64,000 bases of DNA, from positions 1,161,001-1,225,000 of the forward strand of contig JANUWF010001059.1 in the NCBI GenBank assembly GCA_026120185.1, read 5' to 3'. Below the pieces are notes generated by a model. The model saw only the letters and a program-made list of their open reading frames with translations. It was not told the origin of the DNA and did not search any database. The stretch is from Voacanga thouarsii (Eukaryota; Streptophyta; Magnoliopsida; Gentianales; Apocynaceae). The position numbers were made by a program, and so were the translations under genes. The stretch's first letter is position 1, and each line of letters begins with the position of its first letter. Positions 32,976 to 45,489 of this stretch are shown here, in pieces.

Positions 32976-33432
32976 ACACTTAGGTACAAGAAGCAATAAT
33001 ATATTTACTATGTTGGCAATCTTTTTGCATAGTCTTGATTGTTAATATCTTGTTTTTTTTTAGGAGAAGCAAAGGCCTAAGTGTAAGAGAGTTTATAGGA
33101 GTTAATTTTGTCTACATTTTAGAGGTTATCTGTGTTGCATTTATGTCAATTTTGAGTATAAATGACTATTCATTCCCACCACTTTATTATCTTTTGTGTA
33201 AGATCTAATGGAATGGAAAAGTATAAAAAAAATGGGTGAAAACTTAATAAAAGTGCATGAGATAGGGCAAAACCAGAGACTAGCCAACTCCCTTTGGTGC
33301 AAACCTGCTGTTACTGCCTAAATGTTGGAAAATCAAAACCAAAATAGAGAAATTTTGGAGCTAGGATGGAGAGCAGTCAGCATCAAGTGAAGGCTAGAAA
33401 GAGGTAGTTTTGACAATCAAGCATGGCTAGTT
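32976..33432 (+). other. Athila-like 3' end and LTR start (host piece 1)
   Basis: Purine-rich AGGAGAAGCAAAGGCC followed by GTAAGAGAG and an LTR-like start at about 33093 is the layout before Athila/Tat 3' LTRs. The last five bases TAGTT are the left target duplication of T-B. No ORF. Confidence 0.5.
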
Positions 33433-33680
33433 TGTGAAACCCACCTAAAGCCAACCTTAGAGTAAGGGAGTTGGGATGCATATCATGTCATTCTGCATAA
33501 AAATATACTTTTTCAATAATTTTATGTGCTTTAGGATGGTGGCTTATAGGTTAAATGGCTTATTTATGCTTATTGAGTAGGAAGGGTAAAAAGATAATTT
33601 TGCTTGAGGTCAAAAGAGGAAGATGGCTTGAGGTTTAGATAAGAAGAATATTTGGGTGAGAAAATAAGAACAAGAGTTAG

Positions 33681-33738
33681 TGTGGTTAAGTGGTTAGAGC
33701 TTTGTGAATTAATCTCTAATGTCATGAGTTCAAATCCC
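33681..33738 (+). other. tRNA-like segment (T-B)
   Basis: A box TGGTTAAGTGG (33683), B box AGTTCAAATCC (33727), 44 nt apart, both fitting consensus. Confidence 0.7.
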
Positions 33739-35176
33739 ATCACTTAAGTTTTATTCATGATTATCTTAGCTGTGTTTGAATTTTTGTTTTTCTTACATTC
33801 CTTAAAGATAGGAATGTTGTCTTAAGGGAAACATGAAGATAATGTCTTGATCATATAATCAGATCCTAAAAAAAGTTCTAAAGGAATTCTTGTCCCTTTT
33901 ATTATCTCTAGCCTTATTCTAACATCTTCATAATTTAAATTATTCAAAATCCATTAATCTCTTCTTTTAATTCCAAAAAATTCTGTGATAATTCTTTAGC
34001 CTTGAAATTTGAAAATTAGTCTTGAGGGATAGGGGAATGGCCAAAAATAGGAGAAGAATTAGGATGGGTTCCTAAGAGAAATAAATCACCATGATTATAC
34101 CTTCAATCCTACCTTCATGTTGTTCGTGTTTTTAATAAAGGAAAATTTGGAAATTTTCCAGAATTTTTGCAGAACAGCTTTCAAAAAATTCAGCCAAAAA
34201 TCCTACCTATTTGCTGCCAGAAAAATGGTCATTTCGTGTGGCTTGAAGGCTGAAAATTCTGTACAATTTTCGGACTGTTCAAACTACACAAAAACCAGAA
34301 AAATTCCCTGCACAATTTGCAACTTAGGAAGCTAGAATTGAAGCTGTCTTTTTGTCATCAATTCAGCTGGAACATCCTCTGTTTTTCTCCAGAAAGAAGG
34401 CTGGAAAACCACCCTTAAAAGACCCTCAAACACCCCAGGAAATCAGCTGCAAATCAGGCCAAGTAAATGCAGAAAATTCTGCATCAAAAGTCATCATCAT
34501 TCGAAGATTTGAACAAGTTGAAACCAGAAAATTTCTAGTTTTGTCTCTCAATGCCAAGGCCAAAGAACACCCTTCAAACCTCTAAAAATTGGACCTTGTT
34601 CAGCCATGGACTAAACACCATTGACCTCCACACTTACCTTGAGTGCTTGGACTCTATTATCACACCTCAAAAAGCTCCTAAGATTACTCTATCCAAACTC
34701 TTTTGAACTTCAAAATAATTCTAGAATTTTTGCTTCATTAAAACACTCTTGTATCAAGTGAACAGACCAGAATTTTCTCTACCATCATAGGCTGAATTTT
34801 GGCCAACCATATAACCTGAACAGCTTCCATTTATTTCAGCAAGATTGGCATGTTTAGCCGACACCATTGAAGAGCAAAGAAACCTTCCATGATCAATCAC
34901 CATTAGCTAATCTTCTACCTCAAACAACTCCTCATTTTTCTCCATTTGAATTTCAAAAAAATCTGAACACCCTCTCTCCTTCTAGCTGAAAACTGAAACT
35001 CCTATCTACTCTAGACCATTCGGCCAACAGTATTCCAGAATTTCGCAAGCCTTTTCTCTCAAGAATACCAAGAACACACACTACACCTCTTCAAGCCTAA
35101 ACCTACCCTAAACACCCCAATCACTCTCAAATACTCCAGATCACTCCTACTTAATCCCTAGACTTCATTTCTGGTC

Positions 35177-35184
35177 TTTATAAC
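35177..35184 (+). promoter_or_regulatory. TATA-like box of LTR T-B
   Basis: TTTATAAC, 144 bp upstream of the CT tract, matching the other three copies. Confidence 0.5.
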
Positions 35185-35322
35185 ACAAAACCACACAAAC
35201 TAGAATTTTTGAACGGATCAAAATCAGCTTTTTTTTCTTGAAGGTCTCAAGAACATCAAGAAAGTAAAATAAGAACAACCTTCTTGTTCTTCCTCTTCTA
35301 TTCAATTTTTGATATTCCATTC

Positions 35323-35327
<5 letters not shown>

Positions 35328-35373
<46 letters not shown>
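35328..35373 (+). repeat. (CT)n microsatellite in T-B
   Basis: 46 bp of CT repeats followed by AGCCAAAATG, as in the sister LTRs. Confidence 0.95.
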
Positions 35374-35374
<1 letters not shown>

Positions 35375-36711
35375 GCCAAAATGATATTGGCCAATCATGG
35401 CTATTTTTCGGACATCAAGACTCTCAAACGCGTGGACCTTCTTTAGTCTTCATCAAGTGATCATCTATCAAGTATTTATTCTTAAATCCTCCTTTTAATT
35501 TTTGAGTTCATGTCTCTTAAATGTTCATAGGAAGATTGAATATGAATGGGGGATTGAGTATATGCATGTGGATGAAGGGGATGGGGTTAGGACATAAGGA
35601 TTGATATATATGACTAATCTATGTGGATTTTTCTTTTGAATCAACATATGTTCATCATGTTTAATGAGAGTTATAGATGTATAAAGCATGTTAGATGTTA
35701 TGACACCAAAGGTGATTAGGCTTTTATGTTCTTATTTTCCATAGAAGCCATGAATGATGATTATACCTAGTAGGAAATTAGCCATGTGATAGTATGTGTT
35801 AATTTAAGTATATGTTCATGAATGGATTAGCCTATTAGTTGATGTTTGGGAATATGTTCATGAATCTTTTCTAGCAATAGGAAAATCATGGTGAAAGATT
35901 ATTTTCTTGTTAATCCTAGGTTATTTTTATTACACAAATTTTATTACTTTAATTAGAATTACTACTATATCTTTCTCTATGAAATTCGAAATTACTAGAA
36001 AGGTTTGGAATAAAATATTAACTAAAATATTAATATTTTATTAGTCAAATAAATAATATATTTTATTAAAAATAATATATATAATGATAAATAAAATATT
36101 TTATATAAATATTAATAATAATAAATAAAATATTAGAATTAATTAATGACCTTGTAGACCATAGTTAAAACTTTTACCTATATCCATAAATATTATTTAT
36201 ATTAAAATTTATTTTTATTTATTAATTAAAATTTTAATATAATTCATATTAATTTTATTATTTATTACTGATTATTTACAATCTATTAATTATTTATTAA
36301 AAATTAGGTGTAATTTATTATTTATTTATTTATTTATAATAATATTATTTAATATTACCATTTACCAACATTATTCAGGACTTAGTATTATTCAATATTT
36401 AACACTAATTTATTTATTAGCAATAATACTCAAAAATTATTATTTGAATCTATAACTTATTAGTAATTATTTTAGAACCCCCAGTTATTTTATCTTATCA
36501 AGTTAGAATTATTTTATAAAATACTTTATCAAACTAGAATTAAGGTTTAGGACATTATGGTCATAGTTAGGTATGGTTGTAACTAGTTGAACTATGAAAT
36601 ATTTATGTAAGGCAGATATAGTCCAAATATAACCTTATGCCTTGTGTTTACCCCAGGCGGGGTTAGGTTGACCTTGGATGATCTTTGAATCCCAGCAGAG
36701 CAAAGAATCAG

Positions 36712-37483
36712 GTAAGCTCTTGCATGGAGTCTTTTGAAGACCGAAATTATTATGGCAAGCCAAATTCAATATGTATGAACATTCGATTTGTAAATGCAAT
36801 TAAGGACAGTTTTTCCTTTTTTTTTTTTATTTCAGTCAAGCAAACCATTTGAAATTAAACAAGAAATTTTACACAAAATGCTAAACACTTTCTAAAACCC
36901 AACTTTAGCAAGAATTTTAGAAACCTTAATTGCTATTACCAAGTAAATCATTGTATGATCAATTTTCTCCCAAGTGGGACAAGCAAGGTTGAGTACTCAA
37001 TAAGGGTACTAGTCTTTGAAGGGTTAGGATAAGTCTCTCAGTAGGTAGCCACCTCTGAAGTGGGAGTCCTTCCCGGATAGGATGCCAGTCCGGTAGGTCA
37101 TACTGGTCCGAGCTATCAAGTTCAGTCAAGTGGACTGTGTATTTTCAGAATGGACAACCTGTAAGTTTGGGTGTAGAGATGGAGGAGTATCTCACCCGGA
37201 AGGTCGTACACCTACCTTGTGTCAGTATGCTCAACGTGTGGCATTCTGATCATTATATTGTCATGAGGCCCAACGTGTGGTGCCATGGCTACCTCTTTGG
37301 GTGATTATATTTATAAGTAAAACACCACTCTTCATTTTTAACATTTATTTAATACTTGCCAGCACTTTCTCTTATGAAACTATTACAACTTGCATACATG
37401 AACCATTTTACCTGAAACACTCAAAGCACACACATGGGCTTATTAAGATTTTTATCTCATTACCTTTTATACCATCTTTTTAG
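36712..37483 (+). other. Candidate conserved LTR intron in T-B
   Basis: CAG|GTAAGC donor; TTTTTTAG acceptor (772 bp); TTGAGTACTCAA at 36989-37000. Confidence 0.45.
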
Positions 37484-37757
37484 GTTGATCCTGCTGTGAA
37501 GGTCTGTGAAGGTCATTAGCTAGATTGTTGCTTATGATTTTGAAGACTCTCTATTATTTTTATTATGTATTGCTTTCGAGAGATTGTAGCAGACAATTAT
37601 TTTGAATTTGTTCATGTATTGTTGGGTTGTAATAAGTTTAATTTTGAAGTTTTTATTATATTTTATTTTATGTGACCTAGTTATAAAGACTCCTTGTCCT
37701 GTGGACGGGACGACATCCCCAGCCCTAATGGGCTAGGTAGTGGGGTGTTACATAGTT

Positions 37758-38586
37758 GATAGTTATTAGCAAGGGTCCTAAAATTCTACTTAGAAAAGGG
37801 TTCTTTTGAGCACTTTTTGGTAGGTTAAAACCTATAAATACTTGGAGAAAGAAACCCTAAACATAATAGATTAAAAAGATCATAATAGAATACAATATAT
37901 GGCCTTTGAGAGCATAAGACATGGAGAGGTAGGTTCCTTTGGAGATCATTGGAAGAGAGAGGAGCATTATTTGAGAGGATATTTATGGAGAAGGGGAAGA
38001 TCCAACTTGTCTATAAGTTCACCTATTCTTTTTTGTATTTTTTAAATTGGCAATGTTGTTTTAATTACTTTAATTATATTTTGAGAGGTTAAACTATGGA
38101 TTATGAATTTATATTAGGTTTAGCTTTTTGATTAATTATTTGCCTATTTCTAGTGTTTGATTGCTTAGATTTATTATCTTGGATTAATTGGTTGCATTAT
38201 TCTAATGAATTCAAGATATGCACTTAGAAGTTAAGTTCCAAATCAATTGGTTCAAAAATTTTTATCTCTTAATTAATTCAAAAGAGAGGTTAAATGGGGA
38301 AGAATTAGTAATCGAAGAGTTAAGAATATCACTTAGAGATAGGGGTATCTTTTCTTCCATATTTTGAATTGGGATTAATAAATTTAATGCATTTTTCGCT
38401 TGATTTGATGAGCTAGAGATATCTTTAAATTTTGCTAGAAGATAGAAAATCCATAACTCAAAAGAATGGACTTCATATTTGTAATCCTTTATTATGCTAG
38501 ATTTGTGATTAATTGTGATGAATACTGATTTAATATTGGTTATATTCCTGAGGAATTCCATCCAAATACATGTTCTTTATCCTTAT
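37758..38586 (+). other. Athila-like LTR, host piece 2
   Basis: Continuation of the interrupted Athila-like LTR, with a good TATA box CCTATAAATACTTGG (37831-37845) and a purine-rich leader after it. Its last five bases CTTAT are the left duplication of T-H. No gene. Confidence 0.45.
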
Positions 38587-40890
38587 TGTAACACCTCACA
38601 ATCATAGGACCCGAATAATTGCGGATGTCGTCCTGTCAAATAGACATAAGGGGTCTTTATAATGAACTAAGTAAATAAATAATCGGGATTTAAAGGAAAA
38701 CGAAATGAAACCTAACAAGGTTTCGAATAATACATCAGTCCTAAATGGAAAAATAACATCTTAAAGTACTTCAACTGCATCATTCTTCAAGATAATAATC
38801 ATAAAAAAAATAATATCCAATACATCAAAATCAAATATGACAACTACGGACTTCTCCATCTTATCTCTGAACATAATTCCATAAGAAACATGAATTAATA
38901 GGTATGAGATATAATCTCAAAAAGTCCCATGTGTGCTTCGTAAGAATTTCTTAATAAAAATATTTTCATGATAAATGAGTTGTTGTTCTAAAAACATATA
39001 TGATTTTACAACATGTTGTATTCTCAACACACCACATAATACGTGGGAGGTCTGTATCATTTCAATATCTTCAAAAAAGAAATTATTTCTCATCAACAAT
39101 ATTTGATTATATCAAACACATCATCCGTATTAAGCTTACCATCATGACCATCTCTTATGATCACATATAACAATACACATTTTCGAAAATCATGTTTCAA
39201 ATATCACACATCAAAATTTAAATTTGCATATTTACGATCTTAATTCATCTGTCGATTGGATCTTAGCCTATCAATAGTATAAACATATGATTAACTAGTG
39301 CATTCATGCTAGTACAATCAATTATATTATCATATCACCATAATAATGTACCATTACATGAAGGGATAACGGAAAAACATCAAAGAAAAACGCAACAGAA
39401 ATTTTTTTTAGTTTTTCTGAGTCACATCTAGGAGAGAGTATTTACTTTTCCCTATTAGTCACAAATTAACCAATGTAGGGACGGGTTGCACTGGAACTTC
39501 TTGCGTTGGAAGGGGAAAAGGAGACGCTTGCTGTTCAGTAGGAATTCCCGCCAATCTTCTACTCCTACGCATCAAACGTCTCCAAGCTTCTTCTCTTCGT
39601 CTTCCGAAGTATAACTCTACCTTGCTCTTGGTGTTAACTTGGAAAGAGCTCTTTTCTTGGATAAAAAAAAAACACACTCCCAGAGAGAAGGTGGAGAAAG
39701 AACGTGAAAGAGAAGAAAGAGGAGGAGGCACACTCTGATCAAATCAATTGCACAACACTTGTTTTTTTTTTTTTTTTTTCATATATGTTTCGGCCAGCCT
39801 TAGGGCTTCCAAAGCACTAATGGACGAAATCACCAAGCCCAATTGGGCTAGGTGCTGTGCTAAAAAAAAATAGTGCAAGACTGGCCCAATCCTTTTAATT
39901 AATTAATTATATTTTCTGGGTCTTATTAAATACCCAGGACTAATTAATTAATTCTAAGTAGACTCTTAATACATGTAAACATATATCAACCCAATTAATT
40001 AATTTATTTCAGTCTAATTCTCTTAATTAATTAATTATCTTTTCTGGGCCTCATTAAAATCCAAGACTAATTAATTAATTCTAATTGAACTTTTACAATA
40101 AATTCTATTTATTTTCCAAATAATTATTCATTAAGCTCAGATTTTGTCTAAACAACATCAAAGTAACTTGAGCTACTCCAGGGACCAAAAGATATATTAT
40201 TCATGGCTACTAAACTGACCAAAATTCTCTTACTATTAAATAGTCACATGTTATCATTTTAAATATTTTCATTTATCACCATATGAAAATATTGACTCCA
40301 AGAATAATATTGCTAAAGTAATGTCTCCAACCTATAGGTGAAATGGCGAAAATACCCCTCTATGCAACACCCATCAATGAGACAGGATAAATGTATTAAC
40401 ACTGATACAAATTCTTGGCGGCTTTTCTTGGTGTTATGGGTGTTTTAGTTGGCTAACTATTCAGTTCAAACAATGGGACCTAAAACAGAGATTTTTCTTG
40501 TGACAAAAGGAGAAAGTAACCTAACAACCTACACTCTTTCAAACCCTGGAAGAACAAAGCCTCAAAGACCCTCAAGATGAGTAGATAGTTCTACTATAAT
40601 CTCACCCCAATATTCTTGAAGCAACAAAGGCAAACGAGAACAAATAGAATATAGAAAATAGGCACCCAAATATTAGATTTCAAACAAACCTTAGAAGAAC
40701 AAAGCAACTAAAACCTATTCAAAGAAACAATATTGGATTATCCAAAAGATTTATAGACTCTTGCAAAAGAAGGACTAACCATTTAGCTTTGTCTTGAACA
40801 AGATGAGCAAAGAGGCTAGGACCTCTCAAGATTCTCTTCTCAAATTTGAATTAAAGTGAAGTGTATTGTCTTGTCAAATCACTTAATTTG

Positions 40891-40900
40891 CTATTTATAC
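40891..40900 (-). promoter_or_regulatory. TATA box of E3
   Basis: Minus-strand GTATAAATAG, a near-ideal plant TATA box about 120 bp downstream of the GC module array. Confidence 0.65.
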
Positions 40901-41037
40901 TATCCTAACCCTAACTAAGTAATCCTTGAAGTTCTATTACAGTTTAGGGTTATAATAAGTTTTTACAAGCAATTAAAAGTGAAGAAAATCAGAGAAAAGC
41001 ATTAAAACGCGGATCAGTCGACGGTTGCCCAGGGGGA

Positions 41038-41171
41038 AGCCGGCGCCGGTTTGGACATCATAGCTGGTACCGGTTTGGATCTGTCTTTGGGCCGGTTCAT
41101 GTTGTGCTTGAGGTGTTGTTGGACATAATAGAGCCGGAGCCAGTTTGGCTGCATGGAGCCGGCGCCGGCTG
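41038..41171 (-). promoter_or_regulatory. GGCGCC palindrome array in E3 U3
   Basis: Five modules: AGCCGGCGCCGGTT (41039), AGCTGGTACCGGTT (41062), GGGCCGGTT, GAGCCGGAGCCAGTTT and the perfect 14-bp palindrome AGCCGGCGCCGGCT (41157-41170). Strong GC contrast with the surroundings. Confidence 0.65.
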
Positions 41172-42165
41172 TCCTCTGGGAAGCCTCCCTTGGTCAAGTT
41201 TCGTCCCCTTTTGCTACCGGTTTGAGTTCTTGTTAGGGTCCTTCGTGAATGGTCATCAACACGAACTCTTGGCTAGCTTCCTCAACCTTCCAATCCTCTT
41301 TCATCCTCAAACATAGTTTGATGACCAATTGAAAATCATCTTAAAGCTTCTTAGTCCTAGCTCTTGTCATCAGTTCTTGTCCTCCATGATGAAATGGAGT
41401 CTCATCAAACACCCATCTCAAAGACATCTACCATCCTTAGATCTCTAGTCTAATAATCCATGACTTACTTGAATGTACTTGCTTATCATTGGAAGCTACC
41501 AAAAAGCATAAATTCTAGAGTCACGTTCCCAGGGCTTTGGATAATTAGATTATCCTGGATAATCACAAGGGGGTGATTTAACCTCACTAAGTGAAGTATA
41601 GAAACTCTGCTGCATGAGTCCGTCTTAACTAACTAGAGTAATACACCCAACATGCAAGAATATTAATCTCACAAAATAATCTCACTCAACATACATCAAA
41701 GGATAAAACCCTAGCTTCGCCAAACCACCAACCACGCTCAAGTGTGAAGGTATTCATCCACACTGTAGCAATAATAGTCTGGTCTCATAATTATAGTATT
41801 TTAAGAGAGACCACTACTACATGTCCAATTTTATGCATTTGAAATATGCTTATGCCTATGATATGAGTGAACTACTTACTGATTTAAAATAAACCATTCC
41901 TCATTGGAAATCATAGCATAATAGTCTTACCTTGATGAAATGCCCAATTCCATCAAATGACTAAGAACTCAATTTTACTCGTATGATAAGTATGCATGGT
42001 CTATACCTTACTATGAAGAATGACCAAACACATAGACTATTACTTATCATACTTGGACCTTTAAATGTGCAATAATATAAGTAACAAACCAAATCGAATG
42101 AATAAACATTTTATTGCAATGTGTTTACACAGAATACATAATCTTTGAGGGTATACTTTCCAACA

Positions 42166-42180
42166 ATCTCCCACTTGCAC
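42166..42180 (-). other. Polypurine tract of F
   Basis: GTGCAAGTGGGAGAT (minus) ending at the LTR start. Confidence 0.8.
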
Positions 42181-42199
42181 TTCATAAACTAAGAAAGTC

Positions 42200-42600
42200 C
42201 ATAAGTGCCTACCCTTAAGTGTCCGCGAAATACCTTTTCTGTCAATGGCTTGGTAAAGGAATCTGCTAGATTATTAACAATGGAAATCTAATCGACCACA
42301 ATCTCTCATTTCTGAATGAACTCCCGGATGAGGTGATACTTCCTCTATATGTGCTTACCCTTCCTATGGTTTTGAGGTTCCTTGCATTGTGACACCACTC
42401 TAGAGTTGTCACAATAAATGGTAACAGGAATATCCATGTGTGGTACTACTTCAAGTTCTATGAGGAACTTCCGAAGCCACACAGCTTCTTTAGAAGATTC
42501 TGAAGTAGTAACGTACTCAATTTCCATGGTAGAATCACTAATGCAAGGTTGCTAGATACTTCTCTATGAAATAGCTCTTCCAAACAAAGTAAGACATATC
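42200..42600 (-). pseudogene. Copia F RNase H end (broken)
   Basis: Minus reading EIEYVTTSESSKEAVWLRKFL and TIYCDNSRVV (42527-42345), then after a stop NNLADSFTKPLTEKVF near 42260, the typical copia pol terminus. The helix and final Asp motif are readable; upstream RNase H is broken by stops around 42560-42800. Confidence 0.88.
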
Positions 42601-43650
42601 TACTAATGGATTATCTAAGTCTGTGTAACTGGTAGGAACTAAATCATCAGCACGATATACAAGCATATAATCTCTCATTTTCTTGAGGTATTTGAGTATA
42701 TACTTTACGGCTTGCCAGTAAGCTTCCCTTTGGTTTGACTAACATCTACTAACTATACATATTGCAAAGCAGATATTTGGCCTAGTACAAAGCATAGATA
42801 TATAAGACTTCCCACAGCTGAAACATAAGGAATCCTGCTCATTTTCTGCTTGTCCTCCTGTATCTGGGGACACTACTTTGAAGATAAGGATAACTCATGT
42901 CTAAAAGGTACAATAGCCCCTTTATATTGATCCATGTTGTACTTGACCAATATCTTATCAATATAAATAGATTGGGATAAGCCTAACATTCTTTACTTCC
43001 TATCTCTAAGAAACTTTATGCCTAAAATATAGCTAGCTTCTCCCATGTCTTTCATGCTAAGTTAACTAGATAGCCAAATCTTAACGGATGACAATGTCCC
43101 TACATCATTTTCAATGAGTAGAATGTCATCGACATAAAGTACTAAAAAAATTACTTTACCACTATCTAATTTCTTTTACACACATGGTTCATCCACATTT
43201 TGGATGAAACCATAAGCTTTCACGATTTTATCAAAACGTATATTCCATGCTCATGATGCTTGCTTAAGTCTATAAATGGACTTCTTAAGCTTACAGCCCA
43301 TTTGTTCTTGTCCTCTAGCAACAAAACCTTCTAGCTAGGATATATAGATGTTTGCGCTAAGATAGCCATTTAAGAAGGTCGTCTTGGTATCTATTTGTCA
43401 TATCTCATAGTCTTAATGACATGCAATGGCTAAGAAAATCCCAATAGATTTAAACATGGCTACTGGTGAAAAAGTTTCTTCATAATCGATCTCTTCTTTG
43501 TAAGTATAACCTCTAGTAACCAACTTTGCTTTACAGGTTTCAACCTTTCCATCCGCACCTCTCTTCCTCTTGTATACCCACCCTCACCCAATAGGTTTTA
43601 TCACATCAGGTGCAGTGACAAGATCCCAGATCTGATTGAGGTATATAGAC
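42601..43650 (-). pseudogene. Copia F reverse transcriptase (broken)
   Basis: VYKRKRGADGKVETCKAKLVTRG and EEIDYEETFSPVAMFKSIGIF (43580-43420), then FLNGYL, and the catalytic YVDD box (codons within 43136-43125) followed by ILLIEND. At least five stops (mostly TGG/CAG-type codons turned into stop). The lineage of the 7450-7595 scrap. Confidence 0.88.
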
Positions 43651-44199
43651 CAAACTCAACATTCATGGCTAGCTGCCATTTGTTTGCATCAGCATCAACA
43701 ATGGCCTCCTCATATTTAGTAGGATCTTGTTCCTATTTATCAGAGACTCAATCATAAATCTCTCCGGTCTACCTTTCTGGAACTCTTGTGATCCTCCCAC
43801 TATGATAAGGCTTAGTTTTTATAGGAACATCAGGTTGTGTTTCTCTTGATTCCTCGATCGGGGTGTTAGAAGTACCTGAAGTTGAATTAGTGACCAACTT
43901 CTCTTCTAACTGTATTCTTCTTGAACCTATGGTGGAAGTAACTTGTTCATCCTCTAAGTATCTAGCATTATTACTAACAAGTACATTATGCTCTTAAGGA
44001 TGATAGAAATATCCACCTCTTGTTTCTTTTAGATACCCAACAAAGTAGTATAATTCTGATCTTGTTTCTAGCCTATTTTCTTTTGTCAGCACATAAGTTG
44101 GACAACTCCATAGCTTGAGATGGTTTAAACTAGGCTTTCATTCAGTCCACATCTCATAGAGTGTCCTAGGTACTAATTTGGAAGGTACCAAGTTCAAAA

Positions 44200-44800
44200 C
44201 ATATGCCGTTGTTTCTAAGACATACCCAAAAAAAAAAAAAAAGGAAGGAAGAGATGCATAACTCATCTTGCTTCTGACTATTTCCATCAAAGTTTTATTT
44301 CTTCTCTCAGCTACTTCATTCTACTGTGGAGTCCCAGGCGCAGTTAACTGAGATATTATGCCATGATGTACCAAGCAATCCTTAAACTCACCGAGGAGGT
44401 ACTCTCCACCACGATCTGATCTCAAAATTTTAATTAATTTACCTGTTCGACGCTCTGCTTCAGCATTAAACTCCTTGAATTTATCAAAACAGTCAGACTT
44501 GTGCCTCATCAGATAAATGTAACCAAAACAAGCATGATCATCTATGAAAGTGATGAAGTATCCGTAGCCTCCTCTAGCTGGTGTAGTCATCGGACCACAA
44601 ACATCCGTATGAGCTAGTGCTAGTATTTTCAGGGCTCTATCCACTTTTTTAGTAAAGGACCTTTTGGTCATTTTATCTTTAAGAAAAAATTCACATTGAG
44701 ACCATTTTTTCAGTCTTAATGAACCTAATGGCCCATCATAAATTAGCCTCTAAATCCGATTAGGATTTATGTGTCCCAGTCTTAGATGCCACAAATACAA
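44200..44800 (-). pseudogene. Copia F integrase (broken)
   Basis: WHLRLGHI pre-integrase word near 44780. The core from 44671 has LAHTDVCGPM (Asp) and ILRSDRGGEY (Asp), then TAPGTPQ, a TAG stop in place of the next Gln, and NEVAERRNKTLME with the catalytic Glu. DDE residues survive, but the nonsense codon splits the core. Confidence 0.9.
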
Positions 44801-44801
44801 G

Positions 44802-45489
44802 TCATTTGATATGGCTTTTTTTTTTTTTATTCTCAAGCTCAATTTGAATATTATTTACTTGATTTTGAATAGGATGTATATAAAAAAGATTCCCATACAT
44901 GTTTCCGGTACAAATTAAATTACTATCTCTACTAATAGAAACACTAGAATAGAAAGAAACAGAATATCCTTGATTCATCAATTTAGTAACTGAAATCAAA
45001 TTCTGTTTAAAGCAAAAAACATATAATATCTTTTAAAACCAACTTTCTATTACAATAAAAAATAAGCTCAAAATCTCCCACTGCTTCAACCCATATTCTT
45101 GCTTCATTACCTACTTGAAGTCCATGCTCACTCTTACTGAATCTCCTTGCCCTTCTGAATCCCTGCAAAAAGTGACAGACATGGTCAGTGGCTCCAGAAT
45201 TAACTATCCACGAGGATGTTGATCTAACCATCAAAATAGACTCTAGGTATAGAGTAATACCTGAAGTAGACTTGACTAAGAAGTCTGGACAATCTTTCTT
45301 CCAATGCCTCTTCTTACCACATTTGAAGCATTTACCTATGGGCTTCCTGTTAGGCTTGGCCTGACCAGATGCTTTGGGCTGGGCTCCTGTATTGTTCTGG
45401 ACCTTTCTCTTCTTGAATTTCTTAGGCTTCACCTTAATTTTAGAAGAAGAAGCAGGATGAGAAACAAAAATCTTTAACACAGATTTCAT
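44802..45489 (-). pseudogene. Copia F gag end, zinc knuckle and protease (broken)
   Basis: Basic KVKPKKFKKRKVQ then CFKCGKKRHWKKDC (CX2CX4HX4C) and the protease word WIVNSGATDHVC: the catalytic Asp of DSG is Asn, a single C-to-T-type change that would abolish cleavage. Later ISVTKLMNQGYSVSF belongs to the protease/pre-integrase region. Confidence 0.9.

Larger units (their letters stand above)
33433..37752 (+). mobile_element. Solo LTR T-B of a Tekay-type element (4,320 bp)
   Basis: TGTGAAACCCACC...GGGGTGTTACA with perfect duplication TAGTT (33428-33432 and 37753-37757). Same subfamily as T-A, T-C and T-D. Holds tRNA-like segment, TATA-like box (35177), CT tract, donor/acceptor pair and palindrome. 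No internal region, no gene. Confidence 0.95.
40403..41407 (-). mobile_element. Solo LTR E3 (1,005 bp) inside the F 3' LTR
   Basis: TGATGAGACTCC...TTTGTATCA on the minus strand, duplications AACAC (40398-40402 and 41408-41412). The intact F 5' LTR has the empty site (48764-48774). TATA box at 40900-40891 and GC palindromes upstream set the strand. Resembles family E in layout, not closely in sequence; it may be another gypsy family. Confidence 0.9.
39359..42165 (-). repeat. 3' LTR of copia F (interrupted by E3)
   Basis: Pairs with 47742-49528. A plus-strand 9-bp word TAATTAATT recurs around 39898-40080. The minus ORF at 39731-39459 is not in the same frame in the other LTR and is not called. 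Confidence 0.93.

Noticed and set aside
39459..39731. 90-codon ORF in the F 3' LTR with an Arg-rich core
   Set aside because: The matching part of the 5' LTR (47956-48216) is open in a different frame, so the frame is not kept.
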